In this document: positions 1 through 8,498 of the stretch, in pieces
How the letters are laid out: each line of letters starts with the position of its first letter
How positions within the stretch are numbered: position 1 is the first letter of the stretch
Source: Cyclobacterium roseum
Lineage (GTDB): Bacteria; Bacteroidota; Bacteroidia; Cytophagales; Cyclobacteriaceae
Direction of reading: 5' to 3'
NCBI RefSeq assembly: GCF_010119225.1
Contig: NZ_WNKF01000005.1
Location: forward strand, 186,001 to 250,000
DNA: 64,000 bases
The notes under the pieces: generated by a model
Told to the model about the DNA's origin: nothing
The model's database searches: none
The model's input: only the letters and a program-made list of their open reading frames with translations
Program-made: the position numbers and the translations under genes

Positions 1-257
1 TAGATAAGCTGGAATTGAATCAGTCCGCCATTAATAAAGACCTGGAAGATAACTGGGCAGTGGTCGCCGAAGCCATCCAGACGATTTTAAGAAGAGAAGG
101 GTACCCGAAACCTTACGAAGCACTCAAATCGTTAACCCGCACCAACCAGGCCATTACGAAAGAGGCCATTAGTGAATTTATCAATACCCTGGAGGTATCC
201 CCTGAAATTAAGAATGAATTGAAAAAGATCAGTCCGTTTACCTATACCGGAATATGA
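1..257 (+). CDS. purB: Adenylosuccinate lyase, C-terminal part (partial, 5' end outside window)
   Basis: The frame is open from base 3 to the TGA at 255-257 and gives about 84 residues. They match the C-terminal helical end of adenylosuccinate lyase: DLEDNWAVVAEAIQTILRR, then YPKPYEALKSLTR, then a Y-x-G ending, which is the PurB tail pattern. The enzyme is cytosolic. It cleaves adenylosuccinate to AMP and SAICAR to AICAR in purine synthesis. The catalytic residues lie in the missing upstream part. A TTG at base 15 is only an internal codon. No clear terminator follows. Confidence 0.92.
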   Translation, partial: DKLELNQSAINKDLEDNWAVVAEAIQTILRREGYPKPYEALKSLTRTNQAITKEAISEFINTLEVSPEIKNELKKISPFTYTGI

Positions 258-589
258 TTCATCCTAAAAATGAGGGATTTCATCCTCGAAAACTTGACTT
301 TTACTTTTTAAACATGGAATTTTATTTACATGGCAAGGAAAAGGCTATAAGTGCCGCAGTTTAATAAGGATGTTAAGTTGAAATCCTTTACTCTTTTCAG
401 CGAATACCGGAGGTTTCTTTTATAATTACAATGCTAATTGAACCCTTTTGTATTAAATTTGCTTATGTAAATCATAATAAAAATTTTCTTTATATCGATT
501 AAATTTAGTTCTCCGGTCGGAACCGGACTGTTTACTTTAAAAAGAACCGGATTAAAACTAACCCATTAAAACTAAAAAAACCAACCATC
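258..589. other. Intergenic region upstream of the SulP gene
   Basis: This is 332 bases without a supported gene, and it is AT-rich. A TAAATTTG at 454-461 fits the Bacteroidota -7 consensus TAnnTTTG, but no TTG/TTTG sits at the expected 17-23 base distance upstream, so a promoter for the downstream transporter is only possible. No terminator for purB was recognised. Confidence 0.4.
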
Positions 590-2152
590 ATGTCGAATAA
601 AAACGGAATTTTTTCAAATCTAAGTTCGGATTTACCTGCAGGTCTCGTCGTTTTTTTGGTGGCCTTGCCACTGTGCTTAGGGATTGCCCTTTCTTCCGGA
701 GCTCCTTTGTTTTCCGGAGTAATTGCCGGAATCGTTGGCGGAATCGTGGTAGGTGCGCTTTCGGGTTCGCATACGGCCGTTTCCGGACCTGCTGCTGGAT
801 TGACCGTTATTGTCTTGAATGCCATTGAGGATTTGCAGGCATACGAACTTTTTCTTACAGCACTGGTAATTGCTGGGATCATCCAGTTGGTTCTCGGATT
901 TATCAAAGCAGGAGTGATTGGCTATTATTTCCCCACTTCGGTGATCAAAGGAATGCTTGCCGGCATAGGTATCATATTGATTATAAAACAATTACCTTTT
1001 GTTTTCGGTACTAATTCTAGCGAATTGGTTGAAGACTTCATTCCGCTGGTAAATGATTTCCAAGCCGTTCTTGCCCTACAGTCCTTAATGAATACCCTGG
1101 AAATGGGAGCGATTATTATCGCCCTTTTTTCGTTAGCTATCTTGATCCTTTGGGAAAAGCCATTTGTCAAAAATCATTCATTTTTAAAATTTATTCCTGG
1201 TCCTCTGCTTGCTGTATTATTAAGTATCGGAATCAATAAATTTTTTAAATTTGTTATTCCGAACTTGTATATTGGTACTGAAAACAAGGTGACATTACCT
1301 GAAATAACCGGTTTTTCCAGTCTGGGTGATCATTTATTCTTCCCCGATTTTTCGGGAGTATTTAACCCGGAGGTTTGGGTTGTGGCCATAACCATTGCCA
1401 TTATTGCCAGTTTGGAAACACTATTGAGTCTGGAAGCGGCCGATAAAATTGATCCTCAGAAACGAGTATCGCCTCCAAACCGGGAACTACTCGCCCAGGG
1501 AGCTGGAAACATGGTCAACGGCCTGGTGGGGGGAATGCCAATCACTGCCGTAATTGTCAGGAGTTCGGCTAATATCAACTCAGGAGCAAAATCAAAAATG
1601 TCAGCCGTATTTCATGGCCTATTACTCCTTCTAAGTGTGTTCTTGATTCCTAACCTATTGAATTTGATCCCGCTTGCCAGTTTAGCAGCTATCCTATTGG
1701 TAATTGGATACAAACTAGCCAAAGTTTCCCTTTTCAAGTCCATGTACAAGTTGGGTTGGGATCAATTTTTACCTTTTTTGATCACTATTTTAGGTATCAT
1801 TTTCTTTGATCTTCTCAAAGGAATCGGAATGGGAATGATCGTCGGTATTGTCTATATCCTGATGAGAAATTACAAAAACTCTCACTTCTTCAAAGATTCC
1901 CGACAAGACGACGAGGACATTGTTCACATCATTCTTGCGGAAGAGGTGAGTTTTCTGAATAAGGGTTCCCTTATCAAGACACTCAAGCATGTAGGAGACA
2001 ATAAAAGGGTAATCATTGATGGGACCAATTCAAAAATCATCGATTACGATGTGATCGAAGTCATCAGGGATTTCCAAATCAATGCCAAAGAAAGAAACAT
2101 TACCGTGGAAATCATTAACATTGATAAGGAAAACATGCCAGTTGCCAACTAA
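590..2152 (+). CDS. SulP family inorganic anion transporter
   Basis: This 520-residue inner-membrane protein has about ten or more hydrophobic segments up to about residue 420. The N-terminal VALPLCLGIALSSGAP and the SGPAAGLTVIV stretch are typical of the SulP (sulfate permease/SLC26) core. A cytoplasmic C-terminal STAS-like tail of about 90 residues follows (VSFLNKGSLIKTL, then VIIDGTN). Family members move sulfate, bicarbonate or other anions, usually with Na+ or H+. Relatives in Bacteroidota often sit next to a carbonic anhydrase, but none is present here, so bicarbonate cannot be preferred over sulfate. The ATG at 590 follows an A-rich leader without a Shine-Dalgarno sequence. It is monocistronic and ends at a strong terminator. 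Confidence 0.9.
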   Translation: MSNKNGIFSNLSSDLPAGLVVFLVALPLCLGIALSSGAPLFSGVIAGIVGGIVVGALSGSHTAVSGPAAGLTVIVLNAIEDLQAYELFLTALVIAGIIQLVLGFIKAGVIGYYFPTSVIKGMLAGIGIILIIKQLPFVFGTNSSELVEDFIPLVNDFQAVLALQSLMNTLEMGAIIIALFSLAILILWEKPFVKNHSFLKFIPGPLLAVLLSIGINKFFKFVIPNLYIGTENKVTLPEITGFSSLGDHLFFPDFSGVFNPEVWVVAITIAIIASLETLLSLEAADKIDPQKRVSPPNRELLAQGAGNMVNGLVGGMPITAVIVRSSANINSGAKSKMSAVFHGLLLLLSVFLIPNLLNLIPLASLAAILLVIGYKLAKVSLFKSMYKLGWDQFLPFLITILGIIFFDLLKGIGMGMIVGIVYILMRNYKNSHFFKDSRQDDEDIVHIILAEEVSFLNKGSLIKTLKHVGDNKRVIIDGTNSKIIDYDVIEVIRDFQINAKERNITVEIINIDKENMPVAN

Positions 2153-2180
2153 CTGGGTTAACATTAAAAAAAAAATTAGA

Positions 2181-2217
2181 AAGCCTCTTCTTACATGTTT
2201 AAGAAGAGGCTTTTTTT
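2181..2217. terminator. Bidirectional rho-independent terminator
   Basis: A perfect 13-bp stem (AAGCCTCTTCTTA at 2181-2193, TAAGAAGAGGCTT at 2200-2212) with a 6-base loop is flanked by an A run on the left and a T run on the right. It lies between the convergent SulP transporter and heparinase-like genes and overlaps the stop codon of the latter, so it can stop transcription from both sides. Confidence 0.9.
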
Positions 2218-4273
2218 ATTTGATTTTGGTAAGCTTTACATGGCTACTATCCAGAAAGGGAATAACCAGGTGCCAAATTTCCTCTGCAAACTGAACTTCC
2301 AGTTCAATATGCTGGTCGTTTTCGGATAAAATTTTAACCTGATGCTCCCCCACTAAATCGCTTTCTCCTGGAGCCAATAGCCAAACCAGCGTCTGATCCT
2401 GCTCTAGCCTGCCTTCAAATAAGGTCGCTGCATTGGGTTCGTACAAGTTGTACTCGGGGCTGTACCATCCTTGTATTTCCGGAGCCTCCTGGCCCTGGAT
2501 AACGGATACGTCAAAAACCGCGGGGCTAACCAAGGAAAGGGATAACACTCCCTCCGGCAGCATTCCGGTTACTTGCTGTTCATTTACCGCTGCCTCCACA
2601 TCGGGGTGCCAATGCCATAAGGCCTGTATTTCTCTGGGTTGGTCTGTGAGAACCCTATCTGCCACGATCCAAAAACGACCTCGAACATACAACAAACTAC
2701 GAATATGACTGGCTGCTCCATCCAAATCTTCAAAACGATCAAAAGACTGGGAGGCAAAATCATACGCTTCGGTAACCTGTACAAATTTTTCACCTAAGGC
2801 TTCGGTAGCATGGGTAGGGCCTGCTGCCTGGCCGTTTCCATCGATCAAGAGGACGTTATGTCCCCGGCTACTGCGGGCATAAGGTCGGAATTTTTCCGCT
2901 ACGGCTCCCGTGTAGGCAAACCGGCCCGCATCGACCAGAAAATCCTTTCCGAAAGCAGCTACCGAAAGATGCAATTTATCGTTGTGCTGGTGTCCACTAC
3001 CCCAAGGACCCATATCAAAGAATGACCAATGGGCCAGCGAATCAAATCCGCTTCGGCTGATCAGCTGTCCTGCCCAGGGGAAAAAATACGAGGGGCCATC
3101 CGTCGGCCTACTTCCTTCCCGTCCATTACTGGCGATAAATGCCCATTCGGGCTTGTTGAATTTTTCTGCCCCTTCCAGAATCAGGCTCCGGTCACTGCCC
3201 CGATCTCCATCATTATTTAAGATCCGGTGTCCATCCGGTCTTACCGCCCGGGCAATGTACCCGTACATGCTTTCAATCGTCTGGGTATAAAAGGAGGGGA
3301 GGGTTCTATCTGCTTCCTCACAAATGGTTTGGAACAGTTCAAAATTATGTAAGGACACATTGTGATAGTGAGAAGCAAGCTCTGTCTGTACCCCGTCGGG
3401 ATAAACCTGATCCCGCATACTTTCGGTCATGGCTGCTATCGCATAATCCAACCAGGCATCTGATTCCCGGAATTCAGGGAAGTAAGCAGCAATAGTGGCC
3501 AATGCGGATATTTCCATGGTCAACCAGTTATTTCCACCATGAAAATTTCGACTGTAATGTGCATGATCCGGCAAACTACTAAGCATCAACAAACGGGTGG
3601 CCGGAGAGAGATATTCGTTCTGCAACATGCCATAAAAAACCCTGGTCCAGACTTTGGCCCTGGCGGCCACTTCCAGCCCGCGCCAAATGGACTCCGAACC
3701 TTTCTCTGCCGGGTAAGGCATGCTTTTCAAAATAAAATCACGTAAAAATAAGTCCAGGTATTCCGCATATTTTGGGTTACCGGTTTCAAAATAAGCATTC
3801 ATGACTACCATCAACTGGCTATGCCTGTTGGATAGCCAGGCCCACTCCCGATCGTTGTTGGGGCCTTTGTAATACCAGTCCCGATGGCCATCCGGAAGAA
3901 TAGGCACCTCACCTTTGACATTTTGAATGGTAAAAATATTTTTCAAAATGGTGTCCGCTTCAGCAATGGTTTTCTCGGTGACCATAGGCACCGGCTTGCG
4001 GAAAGATTCAGCCTGGTCGGTGGATTGATAATATTCAAGCAGCTCCTCACCCGCCGCTACCCAATTTCCCCTTTCTCGAGCTTGTTTTACGTTAGCAAGA
4101 TTAGGGAGCTCCAGGTCCAGGTGTGCAAAAAGCCCTTCTACCGTCTCGGGATGGGCTTGATAGAGATCTTCGACTGTAACCAGGTCTTTCCAGTCTTTCT
4201 GGGCAGTACTAATGCCCACTTGAAAAACAAAAACAATCAGACTCAAACAAATTCTTAACACATAGCGGCTCAT
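2216..4273 (-). CDS. Heparinase II/III family polysaccharide lyase, secreted
   Basis: The 685-residue protein has a signal peptide (hydrophobic 8-22, cleavage near AQ-K at 25). An alpha-helical barrel domain covers about 60-370 and a beta-sandwich heparinase II/III-like domain about 390-600. Residues expected for beta-elimination are present: NNW after HGG near 250, Tyr in SHYHNVSLHNFE near 305, and His in GHQHNDKLHL near 430. The family (PL12, PL15, PL17, PL21 type) depolymerises uronate-containing glycans such as heparin-like chains or alginate. The exact substrate cannot be read from sequence. The protein probably acts in the periplasm. No SusC/SusD pair, sulfatase or kinase for uronate catabolism is next to it, so it is not in a classical utilisation locus. 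Alternative: a lyase acting on the cell's own exopolysaccharide. Confidence 0.85.
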   Translation of the reverse strand: MSRYVLRICLSLIVFVFQVGISTAQKDWKDLVTVEDLYQAHPETVEGLFAHLDLELPNLANVKQARERGNWVAAGEELLEYYQSTDQAESFRKPVPMVTEKTIAEADTILKNIFTIQNVKGEVPILPDGHRDWYYKGPNNDREWAWLSNRHSQLMVVMNAYFETGNPKYAEYLDLFLRDFILKSMPYPAEKGSESIWRGLEVAARAKVWTRVFYGMLQNEYLSPATRLLMLSSLPDHAHYSRNFHGGNNWLTMEISALATIAAYFPEFRESDAWLDYAIAAMTESMRDQVYPDGVQTELASHYHNVSLHNFELFQTICEEADRTLPSFYTQTIESMYGYIARAVRPDGHRILNNDGDRGSDRSLILEGAEKFNKPEWAFIASNGREGSRPTDGPSYFFPWAGQLISRSGFDSLAHWSFFDMGPWGSGHQHNDKLHLSVAAFGKDFLVDAGRFAYTGAVAEKFRPYARSSRGHNVLLIDGNGQAAGPTHATEALGEKFVQVTEAYDFASQSFDRFEDLDGAASHIRSLLYVRGRFWIVADRVLTDQPREIQALWHWHPDVEAAVNEQQVTGMLPEGVLSLSLVSPAVFDVSVIQGQEAPEIQGWYSPEYNLYEPNAATLFEGRLEQDQTLVWLLAPGESDLVGEHQVKILSENDQHIELEVQFAEEIWHLVIPFLDSSHVKLTKIK

Positions 4274-4345
4274 GATAAAGGATAGTTATTTAGTTATATT
4301 GGGTTACTTTTTAAATTAGGACTATTTATTTACCTGAAAGGTACT

Positions 4346-4894
4346 CTATTCCCCTTCAAACAATTCATGCAATTCCTTCAAAATGGTTTGGGCTTCTTCT
4401 TTCTTCAATTCGTACGCATCATCCTCTTTTCGGGGGTTGTTCAGGAAATGCTGCCAGTGCTTTTCTGCTTTCTTCAAGGTGCGGGGACTGATCGCAAATT
4501 CCTCGTAGTCCAGGTGGACTTTTGCCAATGCAGATGCTTTAAAGTTGCCGAAAAGAAATATTCGAAATAAATCAACAAACTTCTCAGTCAAATCAAATTG
4601 CTCCAGCAGCGACACGAGTGCGCCATTTTGGCTGGAATTCGAAGGTTTATGGATCACATCCAGGAGGGCATCCAACGACTTATCTTTATCCTCCTCCATC
4701 ATGCCCAGCGTTTTGGCAGCTAAAAACGCCTCCTCCATGTTTCCCTTGTTCAATACACCGACCAATTGACGATGCACTTCGGGGCCGCCCATGCGAGCCA
4801 AATGTTCCGCATAGCGAAGGGGTTCTTCTTCCGTCTCATCCAAAAGTTTAGCCATCAAGGCGTTTATTTTTTCTTCTTCCGTTGTATTCATCAT
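4346..4894 (-). CDS. HEAT-repeat-like alpha-helical protein
   Basis: This is an acidic, soluble, all-helical protein of about 183 residues from the preferred start (MNTTEEEKINALMAKLL). An in-frame upstream start at 4966 would add 24 basic residues unlike the rest, and a purine-rich GAAAAAG precedes the ATG at 4894. Helical pairs such as HRQLVGVLNKGNMEEAFLAAKTLGMM and KSLDALLDVIHKPSNSSQNGAL, split by short turns, resemble HEAT/adaptin-type repeats that mediate protein contacts. No catalytic motif and no signal peptide are seen. It follows the RHH gene on the same strand, so it may end that operon. The role is unknown. Confidence 0.7.
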   Translation of the reverse strand: MMNTTEEEKINALMAKLLDETEEEPLRYAEHLARMGGPEVHRQLVGVLNKGNMEEAFLAAKTLGMMEEDKDKSLDALLDVIHKPSNSSQNGALVSLLEQFDLTEKFVDLFRIFLFGNFKASALAKVHLDYEEFAISPRTLKKAEKHWQHFLNNPRKEDDAYELKKEEAQTILKELHELFEGE

Positions 4895-5006
4895 CTTTTT
4901 CGTCTGCCTTCCGGTCCCAGCCCGGAAATGGTTCCTTTCAAATGTACTTAAAAATAATTGTAGCAAGCAACTGTTGGAAAATGAGAACTCCTACAGGTAG
5001 CTGAAA

Positions 5007-5192
5007 TCAATCGCTACCATTACGATCCTCCGTTGATTTTTTTCCGGGGAGCCTGCCCGCCTTTTTCAAGGCATCGTGGATTAACCATTCCAATTGGCCA
5101 TTGGTACTTCTGAATTCATCGGATGCCCACTTTTCAACGGCTTTCATCAGCCTTTCATCTATCCTTAGGGCAAAGGGTTTCTTCTGCGCCAT
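5007..5192 (-). CDS. Small Arc/ribbon-helix-helix DNA-binding protein
   Basis: This 61-residue protein has the Arc-like pattern of one basic strand (KKPFALRIDERLMKAVEKWA) followed by two helices (EFRSTNGQLEWLIHDALKKAG) and a charged tail. Ribbon-helix-helix proteins bind DNA as dimers through the paired N-terminal strands. No toxin gene of a known type is adjacent, so a toxin-antitoxin role is not supported. It lies 4 bases after the membrane protein at 5197-5700 and in the same operon as an SPFH protein. That suggests a conserved operon in which a DNA-binding protein is co-expressed with membrane proteins. Confidence 0.8.
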   Translation of the reverse strand: MAQKKPFALRIDERLMKAVEKWASDEFRSTNGQLEWLIHDALKKAGRLPGKKSTEDRNGSD

Positions 5193-5196
5193 AATC

Positions 5197-5700
5197 TTAC
5201 GTTCCTACTTTCCATTCTTCCCATGCAGCCATCAATTCTTTTGGCCTGCGTGTGCTTAGTACAAACCGGCTGTCCTTCAGGAAAATCCGCACCGCATTCC
5301 CAGAGCTAAATACATAGCGCCATTCGCCATTCCAACCTCTGCGTATTCCGATGCTCCATCCCAATAACCCGAAGCCCCCAAAGGACCCGAATGATCGGGT
5401 AGTAAGCAATTGGATGTCTTTCACCTCCTCCCAGGGATACTTTTTCCAAGTATTTACAAATGGAGGACTCCTAAAACGGAATCCAGTGGCATCCATTCGT
5501 ATCTCCAGCCGCATGCTTAAAAACAATACTAACAAACTCCCACTCACCAAGAGCACGATTCCAAAACTTATCCAGCCTTGCATGGGCTGCTCCGTGGAAT
5601 AACCTCCTGCCAATGCCAACATACCCACAAGCAGCTGCACCACCAAAACAAATGGTACCAGCCATGTTTTTTTTAAGGGCTGACTTTCCTTGTACACCAT
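5197..5700 (-). CDS. Membrane protein with PH-like C-terminal domain
   Basis: The protein has about 167 residues from ATG at 5700 (MVYKESQPLKK), two bases after the stop of the upstream SPFH gene; a longer frame to 5757 overlaps that gene and adds an unlikely basic stretch. Two transmembrane helices at about 12-33 and 42-63 are followed by a soluble domain. There a beta-rich region contains KYPWEEVKDIQLL and ends RFVLSTRRPKELMAAWEEW, the pattern of bacterial PH-like (bPH) domains. It is tightly coupled to the SPFH and RHH genes. The function is unknown, but a role in membrane organisation or stress sensing with the SPFH partner is plausible. Confidence 0.72.
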   Translation of the reverse strand: MVYKESQPLKKTWLVPFVLVVQLLVGMLALAGGYSTEQPMQGWISFGIVLLVSGSLLVLFLSMRLEIRMDATGFRFRSPPFVNTWKKYPWEEVKDIQLLTTRSFGSFGGFGLLGWSIGIRRGWNGEWRYVFSSGNAVRIFLKDSRFVLSTRRPKELMAAWEEWKVGT

Positions 5701-5702
5701 CC

Positions 5703-6551
5703 TTAGGGGTTTAATGTACCCACATTTACGACCGGGCTGGCGTTCTTGTCCGAACAAAGCACCACCATCAGATTACTTACCATGGCTGCTTTTTTCTCAT
5801 CTTCGAAATCAATGATACCTTTGATTTTTAGGTCTTCCAGGGCCATTTCCACCATTCCCACGGCTCCATCGACAATCATCCTTCTGGCAGCGACAATGGC
5901 CGTGGCCTGCTGCCGCTGAAGCATGGCGGAGGCAATTTCCGAAGAATAGGCCAAATGGGAAATCCGGGCCTCAATGACTTTTATCCCCGCATGTTGCAGG
6001 CGGTCACTGATCTCGTCTTCCAGGGATTTATTTACATCTTCCACCCCGGAGCGCAGGGTCACCTCCGCATGCTCGTCCTCAAAATTGTCATAGGGATACG
6101 TACCGGCCATCTTACGAACAGCCGCATCGGCCTGCAAGTGTACGAAATTTTCATAATCATCCACGTCAAAAGAAGCCTTAAAGGTATCTTCCACTTGCCA
6201 AACCACGATGGTGCCAACCATTACCGGGTTACCAATCTTGTCATTTACTTTCAGGGGCTTGTTCTCAAAATTCCTGACTCGCAAGGAAATTTTCTTTTTG
6301 GTCATGAACGGATTCACCCAAAAAAAACCATCTGCCTTCACCGTGCCCTTATAGGATCCGAAAAGCAATAATACCATCGCTTTGTTGGGTTCAACGATGA
6401 AAAATCCGGGAAGGACCAGAAAGAAGGCCAAAGCGGCCGGTAGGGCCAAAAGAAAAGCCTTCGCAGCAAAGCCGAAAATGGCCAGTACTAAAATACCAAG
6501 GGCCACCAAAAGCATGAGGTAGCCAGAGAGGGGTTTGATTGTTTTTTCCAT
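5703..6551 (-). CDS. SPFH/Band 7 domain membrane protein (flotillin/prohibitin-like)
   Basis: The 282-residue protein has two N-terminal hydrophobic segments (about 8-30 and 33-52) followed by the SPFH domain. That domain begins at FFIVEPNKAMVLLLFGSYKG, continues with the core VGTIVVWQVEDT (about 115-126), and ends in a helical region EIASAMLQRQQATAIVAARR typical of the post-SPFH coiled coil. SPFH proteins form oligomeric rings or cages in membranes and often partner with proteases or NfeD-type proteins; neither is seen here. It heads an operon with the PH-like membrane protein (2-base gap) and the RHH protein. Confidence 0.9.
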   Translation of the reverse strand: MEKTIKPLSGYLMLLVALGILVLAIFGFAAKAFLLALPAALAFFLVLPGFFIVEPNKAMVLLLFGSYKGTVKADGFFWVNPFMTKKKISLRVRNFENKPLKVNDKIGNPVMVGTIVVWQVEDTFKASFDVDDYENFVHLQADAAVRKMAGTYPYDNFEDEHAEVTLRSGVEDVNKSLEDEISDRLQHAGIKVIEARISHLAYSSEIASAMLQRQQATAIVAARRMIVDGAVGMVEMALEDLKIKGIIDFEDEKKAAMVSNLMVVLCSDKNASPVVNVGTLNP

Positions 6552-7034
6552 ATTAGTATAGTATTAAATTGATATCATTTCAATATACGTATTGTTTTAA
6601 TACTTTGTTTAATCAGACTTATTTTTTTCCAAAAATAGCAGCAGACGGCAAAAAGAATCGCACTGCTTCACGGATGCGTTCTTTTGCCAGGCAGGGCAAT
6701 GGGTACAAAAAAGCAAGGATAAATTGCCATCTTTCAGGTCTTGATGTATATCCTACATTGCCAAGATCCATACTGATTGGTTCCTACAGGTGCTAATAAA
6801 AATGGCAGGGTACACCTATATGATCCATGAAATACCGTAAAGGAGCCTGGGCACGAGAATGATACCGAAGAACTCACGGACTTCATTCCCCAAATAATAA
6901 TACCTGCCCTTATCAAAAAATTGGCGATAATTCTAAAAAAAAGGCAAAAGGTAAAATCAATTTTTTTTATATTGTCCGAATATTTTGAACAATCATCCGA
7001 AAACAACATTTAAAAACTTCTAAACCCAAACTCA
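6552..7034. other. Intergenic region between divergent SPFH and MFS genes
   Basis: These 483 bases separate the divergent SPFH operon and the MFS gene and must hold promoters for both. It is AT-rich on both edges. No full -33/-7 pair was found with confidence, and the open frames inside have no recognisable protein character. Confidence 0.4.
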
Positions 7035-8264
7035 ATGAACGAAAACATTAACAAAAGCGCACTCTTTAACGGGAGCTGTTTTGCGCTGATCACCACCGCC
7101 TTTACCTTTAGCATCCGGGCTGGGATCTTACCGCAGCTTGGAGACGAATTCGGCCTGAGTGCCGCCCAACTTGGGTTTATCAACTCCATGTGGTTTTTGG
7201 GATTCCCCATTTCCATGATCATTGGAGGCATTGTCTACCATTCTTTTGGTGCAAAAAACATTATGCGGGTAGCTTTTGTAGCCCACACACTGGGTATCTT
7301 GCTTACCATTTATGCCGGGGGCTACACCACCCTGCTGATCTCCACACTCTTTATCGGTTTTGGTAACGGTTGTACGGAAGCGGCCTGTAACCCCATGATT
7401 GCAGACATGTATTCCGGGGTAAAAATGAACAAGATGCTCAACCGGTTCCACATGTGGTTTCCCGGAGGCATCATGCTGGGTGCCATCATCTCAAATGTGA
7501 TGACCACCATGAATCTGGGATGGGAAGCACAAATGTGGATTACGATGGTTCCAACCGTGATCTACGCCGTCTTATTTTATGGAAAAACATTTCCAAAGGC
7601 AAAAGTGGAAGGTGCCACCTCTCTTGGTAATAACTTCAAAGCCTTATTCAGTCCGGTTTTTCTTTTCCTTTTTGTTTGCATGTCCCTCACTGCCATTTCC
7701 GAATTTGGTCCGCAGCAGTGGGTAAATATTGTATTGGCTAACAGCGGCGCAAATGCCATGATTATTCTGGCACTGACCACCGGAGTAATGGCGGTCGCCC
7801 GGTTCTTTGCTGGTCCGGTAGTTGAAAAACTAGGTCAAACCGGTGTATTATTGGCAGGTTCTATCCTTGCAGCGATAGGCATCTACCTTTTCAGTATGGT
7901 TACCGGTGGAATCGCTTACTTTGTTGCCATCATATTTGCGTTAGGGGTCGCTTATTTCTGGCCAGTAATGGTAGGCGCAGTAGCTCAAAGGGTACCTTTA
8001 AGTGGTGCTTTAGGGATGTCCATTATTGGAGGAATTGGCATGTTTTCCACAGCCATATGGCAACCAATTATCGGAGGATGGATCGATAGCTCCAGGGAAG
8101 AAATGCGAGCCGAAGGATTTTCTGGTGACGAACTGGAACTGATGGCAGGGCAAGCTACCCTTCAAAACATGGCGCTTTTTCCCGTCATTTTAATTGTCTT
8201 ATTTACCATTTTCTTCTTCTGGCAAAGGAATATCAAAAAGACAGAAATGGTTAGCCCTGTGTAA
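7035..8264 (+). CDS. MFS transporter, probably a sugar or organic solute permease
   Basis: The 409-residue inner-membrane protein has about 12 hydrophobic helices in two halves joined by a cytoplasmic loop near 180-200. The first half contains RAGILPQLGDEFGLSAAQLGF and the loop FGAKNIMRV; GNGCTEAACNPMIADMY resembles the fifth helix region of sugar/fucose-type MFS permeases. The second half is anchored by GPVVEKLGQTGVL. Substrates cannot be deduced. It is a single gene that ends at a UUCG-loop terminator. Confidence 0.85.
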   Translation: MNENINKSALFNGSCFALITTAFTFSIRAGILPQLGDEFGLSAAQLGFINSMWFLGFPISMIIGGIVYHSFGAKNIMRVAFVAHTLGILLTIYAGGYTTLLISTLFIGFGNGCTEAACNPMIADMYSGVKMNKMLNRFHMWFPGGIMLGAIISNVMTTMNLGWEAQMWITMVPTVIYAVLFYGKTFPKAKVEGATSLGNNFKALFSPVFLFLFVCMSLTAISEFGPQQWVNIVLANSGANAMIILALTTGVMAVARFFAGPVVEKLGQTGVLLAGSILAAIGIYLFSMVTGGIAYFVAIIFALGVAYFWPVMVGAVAQRVPLSGALGMSIIGGIGMFSTAIWQPIIGGWIDSSREEMRAEGFSGDELELMAGQATLQNMALFPVILIVLFTIFFFWQRNIKKTEMVSPV

Positions 8265-8290
8265 GACTGGGTTAGCGATTTGGTTAAAAA

Positions 8291-8325
8291 AGAGCGAGCA
8301 TCTTCGGATGCTGGCTCTTTTTTTA
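8291..8325 (+). terminator. Rho-independent terminator with UUCG loop
   Basis: AGAGCGAGCATC (8291-8302) and GATGCTGGCTCT (8307-8318) form a 12-bp stem with one mismatch around a TTCG tetraloop and run into a T tract. It lies just after the MFS gene. Confidence 0.88.
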
Positions 8326-8498
8326 TTTGAGGGATACCAGTGTAACCGAACTCCAGTTTTTTTTGTGTTTCAAATACCAAAATATGCTCTTTACCGTCCA
8401 GCTTGAATTTTAAATCCGTATGATGGCATCAATAAGATTTTTCAGTTAAATTTAATAACCGATTAATCGGCTGGTAAACAACCATTTTGGATAATTCA

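Noticed and set aside
454-461. TAAATTTG as -7 box of the SulP gene
   Set aside because: No TTG/TTTG at the expected distance upstream; kept only as a remark in the intergenic entry.
5007-5192. Antitoxin of a toxin-antitoxin pair
   Set aside because: The neighbour is a membrane protein with a PH-like domain, not a toxin of a known type, and both are in an SPFH operon.
6569-7009. Short frames on both strands between the SPFH and MFS genes
   Set aside because: No protein-family pattern and no start context; probably promoter DNA.
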